The notes below the pieces were generated by a model, which was not told the DNA's origin, searched no databases, and worked only from the letters and a program-made list of their open reading frames with translations. A DNA stretch of 64,000 bases from Aquimarina agarilytica ZC1 (GTDB taxonomy: Bacteria > Bacteroidota > Bacteroidia > Flavobacteriales > Flavobacteriaceae): assembly GCF_000255455.1 (NCBI RefSeq), contig NZ_JH621249.1:121024-185023 (forward strand). The letters are read 5' to 3'. Each line of letters opens with the position of its first letter. The stretch's first letter is position 1. This document shows, in pieces, positions 26,619 to 35,203 of the stretch. The position numbers and the translations under genes are program-made.

Positions 26619-28222
26619 TGGGTAAAGAAGTTGAAACTGAGAATAGAGATAACGATTGGAGAAAAATCGTAGAAGGTGGTTATATGGGAATCATCAAAGG
26701 TTCTTTAAATAGAATTGCTGTCTTTGGACACGATACAATTTTAAACAATGTCATTAGATTACTCGTTAATGTTAATACAGATGGTGAAGAGGAAAATCAA
26801 AATGCAGATGAAGTTTTAGTAGCTTCAGACAAGTTTTTCATATTTAAAAATATGTGGAAACCAACTCTTGAGATTCTTTATGAAAAGTACTTGCCAGGAG
26901 TTGATTATGAATTCAATTGGATTATAGAAGCAACACCATATACTCTAACAATCTGTAAACTTACAGAAGAGCATTTTGAGGACGTTGAATTAAAGTACCT
27001 TATGGATCTTGCTAAACTTGATGATAATGACATAGAACATAATTTTTCTAAGGTTGTTGAAGATTTAGGCTTAAAAAATATGAATCTCGATAGCCACTTA
27101 GAAAAAAGATTGAGTCAATCTACGCTACCGTCAACTAACAAAGAAAAATTAGAGCTACTTTTTAGATTAATGAATTTTCCACCATTACAGGAATTAACTC
27201 TTTTTTATAGACGTTATGTTGAAAAAGTAAATAGAGAGCATAGAGAATTAGGCGTAGGGTTTACAACCATTGCAGAAGTGGAAATGCCCAAAATTGGTAT
27301 GAGTGAAGCTCTTCACTACTCGTATTTTCAAATAGATCACGAAGTATTTAAAAAACACGGATTAAAAGGTTTTTCTATAAATCCTGAGCTTAAACAATTT
27401 TCCAAGCAATTTGAAAATATCAGAGCAAAAGCGCATTCCAGAAAAGATGAGCTTAAAGATGATATGATTTGTCCTTGTTGTGGTGAAAAACAAACTATTA
27501 CTTTACCAGAAGAACTTCTTCAATACAAGTTGTTGTTAGAAAACACTAAGATAGCAGAAAAAATAGGATTTGTATATTTTAATGAGTTTATTGACGATTT
27601 TAAAAATTCTATGGCTGATAGACTTGGAAATTTCTTGCCAAATCTCAATAAAGTTAATAATCCTAAAATCATCATTTTAGTTGAGGGAGAAAGTGAGGAA
27701 ATTGCTATACCAATCTTAGCATTCAGAAAACGATTTGTATTATCTCATAATGACATACAAGTCTATAATTCAAAGTCAAAGCAAAAATTGAAAGAAGACT
27801 TTTTCAATTTCCGAAGCAAATACCCTAAAAGAAAAATGGTGTGCTTTTTAGATTCCGATGCAACTAAAGAAAGAGATGATATTAATCGCGTCATACAGAA
27901 TGAACAGAATAAATATAGAATGATCTTTATTGAGAATGGAACGTTTGAAGACTTATTTGATATTAAGTGTTCTGTGGAAATTTTAAACTATTTATATCCA
28001 GAAAAACCCAAGATTTTAGTTACAGATTTTGACCCTACTAAGGACTTTCTATCAAATATCAATAGAATTTTATATCAAAAGAAAAAAGCGTCTTTTGATA
28101 AAGTACTCTTTGCACGAACCATTGCCCTACGTATAAATATTGATAGTGTCCCAGAACCTATAAATCAGATTCTGGATATTGTAAAGGATTTCTCAGAGCC
28201 ATCTAAATTTATTCGTAAATAA
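26618..28222 (+). CDS. unfamiliar CPCC-motif / Toprim-like protein, possible nuclease or defence gene
   Basis: 534 aa from ATG 26618, whose A is shared with the cusB stop. The N-terminal ~250 residues are not recognised. A single C-P-C-C motif lies at about 285-288. From about 350 a Toprim-like core appears: a strand IIILVEGESEE carrying the Glu, then MVCFLDSDATKERDD with D-x-D, and ENGTFEDLFD. This pattern occurs in OLD-like and other Toprim nucleases. No ATPase domain is present, so it is not a classical OLD. It has no visible link to metal resistance, yet is translationally coupled to cusB. It may be a stand-alone antiphage effector; this is inference. Confidence 0.6.
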   Translation: MGKEVETENRDNDWRKIVEGGYMGIIKGSLNRIAVFGHDTILNNVIRLLVNVNTDGEEENQNADEVLVASDKFFIFKNMWKPTLEILYEKYLPGVDYEFNWIIEATPYTLTICKLTEEHFEDVELKYLMDLAKLDDNDIEHNFSKVVEDLGLKNMNLDSHLEKRLSQSTLPSTNKEKLELLFRLMNFPPLQELTLFYRRYVEKVNREHRELGVGFTTIAEVEMPKIGMSEALHYSYFQIDHEVFKKHGLKGFSINPELKQFSKQFENIRAKAHSRKDELKDDMICPCCGEKQTITLPEELLQYKLLLENTKIAEKIGFVYFNEFIDDFKNSMADRLGNFLPNLNKVNNPKIIILVEGESEEIAIPILAFRKRFVLSHNDIQVYNSKSKQKLKEDFFNFRSKYPKRKMVCFLDSDATKERDDINRVIQNEQNKYRMIFIENGTFEDLFDIKCSVEILNYLYPEKPKILVTDFDPTKDFLSNINRILYQKKKASFDKVLFARTIALRINIDSVPEPINQILDIVKDFSEPSKFIRK

Positions 28223-28238
28223 TTTGAATAAAAACCTT

Positions 28239-28273
28239 TGCACACCAGTTGCATTATAATTCTGTTATCTTTG
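28239..28273 (+). promoter_or_regulatory. promoter with overlapping dyad TGCAC-N4-GTTGCA before the Zn/Cd cluster
   Basis: TGCACACCAGTTGCA (28239-28253) overlaps a -33 TTG (28249-28251); a -7 box TATCTTTG lies at 28266-28273, with a 14-bp gap between TTG and TA. The same 15-bp motif with identical spacing recurs at 34789-34803. This is a candidate operator for the Fur-family regulator encoded at 34371. Confidence 0.6.
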
Positions 28274-28277
28274 TGTT

Positions 28278-28595
28278 GTGAAAATTTTTACGCTCATATT
28301 CTCATTTTATCTGCTCGCGCTTAATTTTGCGCCTTGTAGTGATGCAAATGTTGACTCTTCTGAGGATAGCACGCAAATAGAATCATCACAAAATGATACT
28401 GACGATCACGACCACAACCTACTTGATATGTGTTCTCCTTTTTGTCATTGTCATTGCTGTCACGTTCACACGTTGGATTTTGGGTTAAATGTCTTAGACC
28501 TATACCATCCTGCAGACTATAAACTCTCTACAGTTTATTTTGACAGTATAGGTAAGGATATTTCCCTTTCCCTATTCCAACCACCACGGGCATAA
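28278..28595 (+). CDS. DUF6660-like small secreted His/Cys-rich protein
   Basis: 105 aa from GTG 28278, only 5 bp after the -7 box, so the mRNA would be nearly leaderless. A signal peptide (IFTLIFSFYLLALNFAPC) is followed by an acidic linker and an HDHNLLDMCSPFCHCHCCHVH block that could bind zinc or cadmium. The C-terminus is hydrophobic-polar, ending LFQPPRA. Such proteins stand first in Bacteroidota CzcA clusters, parallel to the HYC-type protein in front of the copper cluster. No other in-frame start is seen upstream. Confidence 0.7.
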   Translation: MKIFTLIFSFYLLALNFAPCSDANVDSSEDSTQIESSQNDTDDHDHNLLDMCSPFCHCHCCHVHTLDFGLNVLDLYHPADYKLSTVYFDSIGKDISLSLFQPPRA

Positions 28596-28660
28596 TTCAG
28601 TTTTTATAGGATAGCTATATCCTGTAGTGATGTTTCCCTTTGGGAGATATTATATGTTTT

Positions 28661-28676
28661 CGCTTTCGCGAAAGCG
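28661..28676. repeat. CGCTTTCGCGAAAGCG palindrome, intergenic
   Basis: Perfect copy in the 118-bp gap between the DUF6660-like and czcA genes. It shows the element is not confined to coding DNA. It may affect transcription between the two genes, which share an operon. Confidence 0.85.
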
Positions 28677-28713
28677 TACACCCATTTATTAACTGAATTA
28701 ATACCACAATTAA

Positions 28714-31700
28714 ATGATTAATAAAATCATTGATTTTTCAATCAATAATAAATTTATTATTGGGTTACTCACATTTGTACTTATCGGTGCAGGTATATGG
28801 AGTATGACACAAGTACCTATTGATGCTGTGCCCGATATTACAAATAACCAAGTACAGGTAATCACTCAATCACCTAATCTAGGGACTGAAGATATTGAGC
28901 AATTTGTAACCTATCCTGTCGAAATTGCGATGAGTAATTTACCTAATGTTCAAGAGATACGCTCTGTATCTCGTTTTGGGCTATCAGTGGTTACTATCGT
29001 ATTCGATGACGATATTGGCACCTATTTACCACGACAGTTAGTTGCCGAAAAACTGCCCGAAGTACAAGAACAGATACCAGCAGGATTTGGAGAACCAGCA
29101 ATGGGGCCTATATCTACTGGATTAGGAGAGATTTATCAATATACCCTTGAGGTAGATGATAAAATGCGTGATACATATACCGCAACAGAACTGCGTACAA
29201 TACAAGACTGGATTGTACGTCGCCAGATGTCTATGGTGCCAGGTGTGGTAGAAGTCAATGCCTTTGGTGGTAATCAAAAGCAATATGAGGTGGCTGTAGA
29301 TCCTAATGAGCTCCGTGCCATAGGTATCACAATATCTGACGTCTTTTCTGCCTTAGAAAACAACAATCAAAATACGGGAGGCGCTTATATAGAGCGTAAT
29401 CATCAAGCAAACTTTATACGTGGCGAAGGTCTAGCAAGAACTACTTCTGACATTGAGAATATGGTAGTAAAAACCGTTAATGGTATTCCTATCAAAGTTA
29501 AAGATGTAGGGACAGTGAATATAGGAAGTGCTGTACGTTATGGTGCACTAACTAAGGACGGTAAAGGCGAAGCCGTAGGCGGAATGATTCTAATGCTCAA
29601 AGGAGCAAACTCTAACGAGGTTATCGAGAATGTGAAAACTCGAATGGAGCAAATTCAAAAATCTCTGCCAGAAGGCGTGAGCATTGTTCCATTTCTAGAC
29701 CGTAGTGAATTAATTGCAGAAACTACTGGAACGGTAACTGGTAATTTACTGGAAGGTGGACTAATAGTGATTTTTGTATTAGTTCTCTTATTAGGAAACT
29801 GGCGTGGTGGTCTTATTGTGGCCTCTACCATTCCACTATCTCTTCTTTTTGCATTCATTTTGATGAACGTTTTTGATGTATGGGCAAACTTAATGAGCTT
29901 AGGAGCTATTGATTTTGGAATCATTGTAGATGGCTCTGTAATCATTGTAGAAGCCACCGTTTTTTTGATGTATTCATACATCGTTAAAAAACACAGCGTT
30001 GATGAAGGTAACGCTGAAGTTTATACTGAGCGCAGTCGAAGTGCGAAAGCGGAAAACAGAAAATCATTTAATGACGAAATAGCAGCAAAGGCGTCTAAAA
30101 AAATGATGAATGCAGCCTTTTTTGGTCAGCTCATTATACTTATTGTATTTCTTCCCATTTTAGCACTAGAAGGAGTCGAAGGTAAAATGTTTCAACCTAT
30201 GGCGCTCACATTCATTTTTGCAATGATAGGTGCAATGATATTGTGTCTTACTTATGTTCCAATGGTTTCGGCGTTATTCTTACGAGTGCCTAAGAACGAT
30301 AAAAAATCATACGGAGATAAATTTGTCCATTGGGTAGAACGTAAGTACGAACCGCTTCTCACTAAATCCCTAAGCAAAGGAAAGATAATTGTAAGTGTTG
30401 CCGTTGCACTTTTTGCGGTTGCCATTTTTGCTTTTACAAGAATGGGTGGAGAATTTATACCACAATTAGATGAAGGTGACTTAGCATTTCACGCTATTTT
30501 AAAACCAGGAAGTTCACTTACTGAAACTATCGAAACCACAACAAAGATTGAGCGTATTGTTAAATCTGAGTTTCCAGAGGTAAAAACCATCATAAGCCGT
30601 ATAGGTGTTGCAGATGTTCCTACAGACCCAATGCCTATGGACATTGCAGATGTATTTGTGATTTTAAAACCTAGTGACGAGTGGACATCTGCTAGTTCAA
30701 AAGAAGAACTGCTGGATAAAATGAAGGAAGCCGTTAGCATTGTGCCTGGTGTAAATTTTGAATTCACTCAACCTATAGAAATGCGATTTAATGAGTTGCT
30801 CACAGGTGTGCGTGAAGATGTTGCTATAAAGCTTTTTGGCGAAGACCTAGATATACTGGCTAGCAAAGCCGAAGAGATGGGTAGAATTATTGCAAGCGTT
30901 CCTGGTGTGGCAGATATGAAGGTGGAAGCTACAGACGGTTTGCCTCAAATCACTGTAAACTACAATCGGAATAAACTAGCACAATATGGTTTAGAAATTA
31001 ATCAGCTTAATAGCGTGGTACAAGCTTCATTTGCTGGTGGTAAAGCAGGTGTCATATTTGAAGGAGAAAAAAGATTTGACCTTGTTGTGCGATTAAAAGC
31101 TGAAAACAGGACGAGTATCAATGACATTCAAAATCTATTTATCAATTTGCCATCAGGAGCTCAAATTCCCTTAAAGGAAGTGGCAAACGTTTCTTATGAA
31201 CCTGGGCCTATGCAAATAAGTCGTGATAATACAAATAGAAGAACCTATGTAGGTATTAATATTAGAGGTCGTGATGTAAAATCTGTTGTAGAGGATATAC
31301 AAGTGAGACTGGATGAGCAATTTGAATTACCATCTGGTTACTTCTTGCGCTATGGTGGTGCTTTTGAGAATTTGGAACGTGCTAGTAATCGATTGCAAAC
31401 CGTCGTGCCTATTGCGCTCCTACTTATTTTTATACTTATCTATTTTGCCTTAAAATCATTTCCGCAGACGTTAATGATTTATCTCGCAATTCCTATGGCA
31501 ACTATAGGTGGTGTATTTGCACTATGGTTACGTGATATGCCATTTAGTATTTCGGCAGGTGTTGGTTTTATTGTGCTCTTTGGGGTTGCGGTTCTCAATG
31601 GACTTGTAATGATAAGCGGTCTTAATGAATTAAAAGAAGAAGGTGTCACAAACTTACGAGACAGAATTGTAGAAGGAACAAAGCGCAGGATAAGACCAAT

Positions 31701-33135
31701 TATGCTTACCGCATTTACAGATATTCTTGGGTTTTTGCCTATGGCCATATCATCATCTGCTGGTGCAGAAGTACAACGGCCACTTGCAACCGTAGTTATA
31801 GGTGGATTATTGACCTCTACCTTACTTACACTTTTTATTCTTCCTATATTTTATCAATGGGTAGAAAAGCGTTCAGAACGCAAAATGAAGCTTAATCCAC
31901 ATTATGTAACTGCCACAGCAGTCGTCTGTTTGTTCTTTTTCATACCAAGTGCAAGAGCACAAGAAGTGACGAGAAGAATGGATACAACTATTTTGCAGCA
32001 ACAAGGCTATCCAGAGATTGCCCTAGATAGTGCTGTAGTGCTAGCAAAACAGAATTACCCATCATTGCAAACTGGTAAATTAGAAGTAGAACGTCAAAAT
32101 ATGCTCAAGGCTAGTGCCTACGATTTGGGAAGCACACAAGTTTTTACTGGTGGAGAAGAAATAGCAAATGGTCAGGGAATTTATACCTTAATAGGAATCG
32201 GACAGCAAAATATTGATTTACTAGGTATTGGCGCAAAAAAGCGATTGAAAAAACAACGTATCGCTCTAGCTGAAGCGGCTTATAATCTTACCGAACTTCA
32301 AGTTACTCAAGAGTTAAAAAATGCGTGGTCAGAAGCTTTTCAGCAAAAACGTAAGATGAAATTGTACAAGGAACTAGACTCGATTTACAGTCAGTTTTCA
32401 AAAGCAGTCCAACTTAATTTGGAAGTAGAAGCCATCTCACGATTAGAATTTGCTTCTGCAAAAAATCAAGCATTGCAAATTAAAAATAAATATCATCAAG
32501 CACAACGAGATTATAGCATAGCATTGCATAAACTAAATCTTTGGTTAGGTTCGGAGATTATTTATACGGTGCCCGATGACTATCAATCTAATGTCATTGG
32601 TTTTAATTATAATAAGGATTTAAATGAGCATCCAGAATTATTGCTTTCGCGAAAGCGTGTGGATGAAGCCGAAGCTAATTATGATGTAGCACGGGCAAAT
32701 TTGTTACCTACATTTAATTTACAAGGCGGCATACAGCAAGTAAATGGAAATAGTGGGTTTTATACCTATCAAGCAGGTATATCCATACCTCTTTTTTCTG
32801 GTTCCGATAGAAGTCGAGCTAAAGCTGCAAAAATTGAAAGCCAAATAGTCAGCACTAATGCAGATTTTAAAGAGCGACAGATTGAATCAGAATATCAACA
32901 AGCGGTTCAAGCCTATCAGAAGTGGGAAGAAGCTTGGCAATTTTACAAAAATGAATCCTTACCACTTGCAAAAGAGCAACGTAAAGGAGCATTACTGGCT
33001 TATCGAGAAGGTGCGGTAGACTACGCTGCATTTACCCAGATTATTCGTGATGCCATACAAACAGAAATGGATGCGCTAGAAGCGCTAGACCAGTATTTAA
33101 CTGCATTGTTCAAACTTGAATATTATACCTTATAA
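28714..33135 (+). CDS. czcA: CzcA-TolC fusion: heavy-metal RND pump joined to outer-membrane channel domain
   Basis: 1473 aa. Residues about 1-1050 are an HME-RND pump: VDAVPDITNNQVQVIT entry, LGAIDFGIIVDGSVIIVEA in TM4, GEFIPQLDEGDLAFHA and FGVAVLNGLVMISGL. After a hydrophobic junction (TATAVVCLFFFIPSARAQ, like a remnant signal peptide) residues about 1080-1473 are TolC-like. The fusion is familiar in Bacteroidota. Substrate: Zn/Co/Cd is inferred from the nearby CadA and Fur-family genes. A dispersed repeat at 30012-30050 inserts NAEVYTERSRSAKA in the cytoplasmic loop after TM4, and a palindrome variant at 32643-32657 is read LSRKRV. Confidence 0.9.
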   Translation: MINKIIDFSINNKFIIGLLTFVLIGAGIWSMTQVPIDAVPDITNNQVQVITQSPNLGTEDIEQFVTYPVEIAMSNLPNVQEIRSVSRFGLSVVTIVFDDDIGTYLPRQLVAEKLPEVQEQIPAGFGEPAMGPISTGLGEIYQYTLEVDDKMRDTYTATELRTIQDWIVRRQMSMVPGVVEVNAFGGNQKQYEVAVDPNELRAIGITISDVFSALENNNQNTGGAYIERNHQANFIRGEGLARTTSDIENMVVKTVNGIPIKVKDVGTVNIGSAVRYGALTKDGKGEAVGGMILMLKGANSNEVIENVKTRMEQIQKSLPEGVSIVPFLDRSELIAETTGTVTGNLLEGGLIVIFVLVLLLGNWRGGLIVASTIPLSLLFAFILMNVFDVWANLMSLGAIDFGIIVDGSVIIVEATVFLMYSYIVKKHSVDEGNAEVYTERSRSAKAENRKSFNDEIAAKASKKMMNAAFFGQLIILIVFLPILALEGVEGKMFQPMALTFIFAMIGAMILCLTYVPMVSALFLRVPKNDKKSYGDKFVHWVERKYEPLLTKSLSKGKIIVSVAVALFAVAIFAFTRMGGEFIPQLDEGDLAFHAILKPGSSLTETIETTTKIERIVKSEFPEVKTIISRIGVADVPTDPMPMDIADVFVILKPSDEWTSASSKEELLDKMKEAVSIVPGVNFEFTQPIEMRFNELLTGVREDVAIKLFGEDLDILASKAEEMGRIIASVPGVADMKVEATDGLPQITVNYNRNKLAQYGLEINQLNSVVQASFAGGKAGVIFEGEKRFDLVVRLKAENRTSINDIQNLFINLPSGAQIPLKEVANVSYEPGPMQISRDNTNRRTYVGINIRGRDVKSVVEDIQVRLDEQFELPSGYFLRYGGAFENLERASNRLQTVVPIALLLIFILIYFALKSFPQTLMIYLAIPMATIGGVFALWLRDMPFSISAGVGFIVLFGVAVLNGLVMISGLNELKEEGVTNLRDRIVEGTKRRIRPIMLTAFTDILGFLPMAISSSAGAEVQRPLATVVIGGLLTSTLLTLFILPIFYQWVEKRSERKMKLNPHYVTATAVVCLFFFIPSARAQEVTRRMDTTILQQQGYPEIALDSAVVLAKQNYPSLQTGKLEVERQNMLKASAYDLGSTQVFTGGEEIANGQGIYTLIGIGQQNIDLLGIGAKKRLKKQRIALAEAAYNLTELQVTQELKNAWSEAFQQKRKMKLYKELDSIYSQFSKAVQLNLEVEAISRLEFASAKNQALQIKNKYHQAQRDYSIALHKLNLWLGSEIIYTVPDDYQSNVIGFNYNKDLNEHPELLLSRKRVDEAEANYDVARANLLPTFNLQGGIQQVNGNSGFYTYQAGISIPLFSGSDRSRAKAAKIESQIVSTNADFKERQIESEYQQAVQAYQKWEEAWQFYKNESLPLAKEQRKGALLAYREGAVDYAAFTQIIRDAIQTEMDALEALDQYLTALFKLEYYTL
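30012..30050 (+). repeat. 39-bp dispersed repeat, copy 2 (in czcA)
   Basis: 36 of 39 positions match 15305-15343. It is read in frame as NAEVYTERSRSAKA within the loop after TM4 of the pump, where extra residues are likely tolerated. Confidence 0.75.
32643..32657. repeat. GCTTTCGCGAAAGCG, palindrome variant inside the TolC-like part of czcA
   Basis: Lacks the first base of the 16-bp palindrome. Read in a different frame from most copies, as LLSRKRV. Confidence 0.7.
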
Positions 33136-33136
33136 A

Positions 33137-34360
33137 ATGAAAAACTTAAAAACATATAAATGGATTGGGCTGCTATTGATTGTTATCACAATGACAGCTT
33201 GTGGAGACACAAAAAATGAAACGTCTAAAAAGGGTGATGAACATTCGGAATCTGAATCTAAACATAGCGATGGTGAACATAATGAAGAAAATCACGCTGA
33301 AGGCGAAGAAGTAATGTTGACTACAAGACAGTTCGAGGCTTTGCAGATGTCTATAGATACATTACAAACGCGCAGTATGAGTGGTTATGTAGAGGCTAAT
33401 GGACAGCTAGAAGTGCCACCACAAAATGAGGCAACTATTACAACTGTAATAGGTGCAAACGTCGTTTCTATCGAGGTTATAGAAGGAAATGAAGTTAAGA
33501 AAGGGCAAGTTGTTGCCTACATATCACATCCCAGCATTATTGAGAAACAAACGATGTATCTTAACGCATACAGCAATAGTCAGTTTCTTAAAAAATCTTT
33601 TGACAGACAGAAAACCCTTTATGATGCTGGTGTAGGTAGCGGTGCTAATTTTCAAAGTGCAGAAGCCGAATACAAAGCCTCGCTCGCGATGGTAAATGGT
33701 CTGGAAGCTCAGTTAAAACAACTTAACATAAATGCTTCAGGTGTCAGAAATGGAACGATTTATCAGCGTGTAGCGCTACGCAGTCCCATTGAAGGATTTG
33801 TGCAAAAAATAGAAATAAAAACCGGTCAGTATGTAGAGCCACAAACAGACTTAATGGATATAGTAAACACGCTTCACGTACACGCCGATTTGATGGTTTT
33901 TGAAAAAGATGTCTATAAAATTGAGAAAGGACAAAAAGTAACGTTCAATGTCCAGTCCATTCCTGGAAAACAACTCTCAGCAGAAATTTACTCGATAAGC
34001 AAAACTTTTGAGGAAAACCCAAAAGCATTGCACGTGCACGCGGAAATAGAAAATAAGGCTGGAAACCTTATTCCCGGAATGTATATTCAAGGACGTATCC
34101 AAACAGATAAAGCAACCACCACGGCATTTCCAGAAAGTGCAATTTCTATTGAAGGAGAAAAAGCTTTTGTTTTTAAGGCGATGAAAGAAGGTAATGACTG
34201 GAGCTTTGTTCCTATAGAAATTGTAACAGGAGCAAAAGATGGAGATTGGGTAGCCGTTAGCTTTTTAGGACCAAATAAAAAAGATGAGCAATATGCTATG
34301 AATAATGCCTATTACCTAATGGCAGAAATGAAAAAAGGAGAAGCAGAACATAGCCATTAA
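33137..34360 (+). CDS. czcB: CzcB-type RND periplasmic adaptor lipoprotein
   Basis: 407 aa from ATG 33137, which follows the czcA stop and leaves a proper lipoprotein signal (IGLLLIVITMTACGDT, lipobox Cys). An earlier TTG at 33116 is less likely because it would extend past this signal. A His/Glu/Asp-rich segment (SESKHSDGEHNEENHAEGEE) could gather Zn or Cd. The core is a membrane-fusion protein (IGANVVSIEVIEGNEVKKGQVVAYI; RSPIEGFVQKIEIKTGQYV; GMYIQGRIQTD). It links the CzcA-TolC pump across the periplasm. It ends HSH, just before the Fur-family gene. Confidence 0.87.
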   Translation: MKNLKTYKWIGLLLIVITMTACGDTKNETSKKGDEHSESESKHSDGEHNEENHAEGEEVMLTTRQFEALQMSIDTLQTRSMSGYVEANGQLEVPPQNEATITTVIGANVVSIEVIEGNEVKKGQVVAYISHPSIIEKQTMYLNAYSNSQFLKKSFDRQKTLYDAGVGSGANFQSAEAEYKASLAMVNGLEAQLKQLNINASGVRNGTIYQRVALRSPIEGFVQKIEIKTGQYVEPQTDLMDIVNTLHVHADLMVFEKDVYKIEKGQKVTFNVQSIPGKQLSAEIYSISKTFEENPKALHVHAEIENKAGNLIPGMYIQGRIQTDKATTTAFPESAISIEGEKAFVFKAMKEGNDWSFVPIEIVTGAKDGDWVAVSFLGPNKKDEQYAMNNAYYLMAEMKKGEAEHSH

Positions 34361-34370
34361 AAACTATCAA

Positions 34371-34787
34371 ATGACAGAAATAGAAAAAACATTAGAAAAT
34401 TATCAAGTACGTCCTACGGCGATGCGCATTTTGATTTATAAGTATTTGGCTGAAAAGGAAATTGCAGTAGCACTAACAGATATTGAGTCCGCTTTCGCGA
34501 AAGCGGAACGCACCACACTATATCGTACACTCAAAACCTTTGAAGAAAAGAAAATTGTACACCAAATAGATGATGGCACGGGCATTTCAAAGTATGCCTT
34601 GTGCGAAAAGGGTTGTAACTGTGAGATTGAACAAGATTTACACTTACATTTTCATTGTAACAATTGCAATGAAACAGTATGTCTTACGGAACATAAAATT
34701 CCACAAATCAAAGTACCTGACGGCTATATAGCCGAAGATGTAAACCTTGTTGTAAAGGGAATATGCGAGAAATGTAGTGGGCAATAA
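34371..34787 (+). CDS. Fur-family metal-responsive repressor (Zur-like)
   Basis: 138 aa. An N-terminal winged helix (LENYQVRPTAMRILIYKYL; AERTTLYRTLKTFEEKKIVHQI) and a C-terminal dimer domain with HLHFHCNNCNE and ICEKCSG, supplying two CxxC zinc structural sites. It probably senses zinc or a similar ion and represses the surrounding operons; the TGCAC-N4-GTTGCA motifs at 28239 and 34789 are candidate sites. A palindrome copy (34490-34505) encodes ESAFAKAER just before the recognition helix region, a surprising place for an insertion, which suggests the loop before the wing helix is tolerant. Confidence 0.85.
   Translation: MTEIEKTLENYQVRPTAMRILIYKYLAEKEIAVALTDIESAFAKAERTTLYRTLKTFEEKKIVHQIDDGTGISKYALCEKGCNCEIEQDLHLHFHCNNCNETVCLTEHKIPQIKVPDGYIAEDVNLVVKGICEKCSGQ
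34490..34505. repeat. CGCTTTCGCGAAAGCG palindrome inside the Fur-family gene
   Basis: Perfect copy, flanked so that the dyad extends to TCCGCTTTCGCGAAAGCGGA; translated SAFAKAE within the DNA-binding domain. Confidence 0.85.
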
Positions 34788-34788
34788 A

Positions 34789-34824
34789 TGCACTTCTGTT
34801 GCACTAGTTATTAAACTACTTTTA
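34789..34824 (+). promoter_or_regulatory. second TGCAC-N4-GTTGCA operator and promoter, before DUF3703-cadA
   Basis: TGCACTTCTGTTGCA (34789-34803) overlaps a -33 TTG at 34800-34802; TACTTTTA at 34817-34824 is a poor -7 box but has the same 14-bp spacing as the 28239 site. The pair argues for one regulator acting on both transcription units. Confidence 0.5.
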
Positions 34825-34840
34825 TAAAAAATCATTGGAT

Positions 34841-35203
34841 ATGACGTTAAATATTAAAATACCAAGACATCTAAAACAGGCATATTGTAAAGAATTAGAG
34901 TTGTACCGCAATAATTTAAAAATGGAACAATTTACTATTGCCTGGCATCATTTAGAAAGGAGTCATATTGTAGGTCAATCTTATCCCATTGAACATACCT
35001 ATTCACATTGGTTAATGTTGAAATTTGGGTTTATGCAAAAGAATACTAAAGAAGTATTTGGTCAAATAATCAGATTAGTTGTTGGTGGTTGGAAGTCGTT
35101 TATTAATCACGTGCCACTAGGAAATACAGGAGGTTCAAATGTGCCACCATTAAAACGTATGCCTATGCCAAATGACATAATTAATTTATTCAATAGTAAA
35201 TGA
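34841..35203 (+). CDS. DUF3703 domain protein
   Basis: 120 aa from ATG 34841 (a TTG two codons earlier is less likely). It contains the family pattern WHHLERSHIVGQSYP...HTYSHWLMLKFGF and the conserved VGGWKSFINHVPLGNTGGSNV. The His residues could bind metal. Members occur beside heavy-metal efflux genes in Bacteroidota, as here. It overlaps the CadA gene by 4 bp and is preceded by the second candidate Fur-family operator. Biochemical role unknown. Confidence 0.8.
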   Translation: MTLNIKIPRHLKQAYCKELELYRNNLKMEQFTIAWHHLERSHIVGQSYPIEHTYSHWLMLKFGFMQKNTKEVFGQIIRLVVGGWKSFINHVPLGNTGGSNVPPLKRMPMPNDIINLFNSK

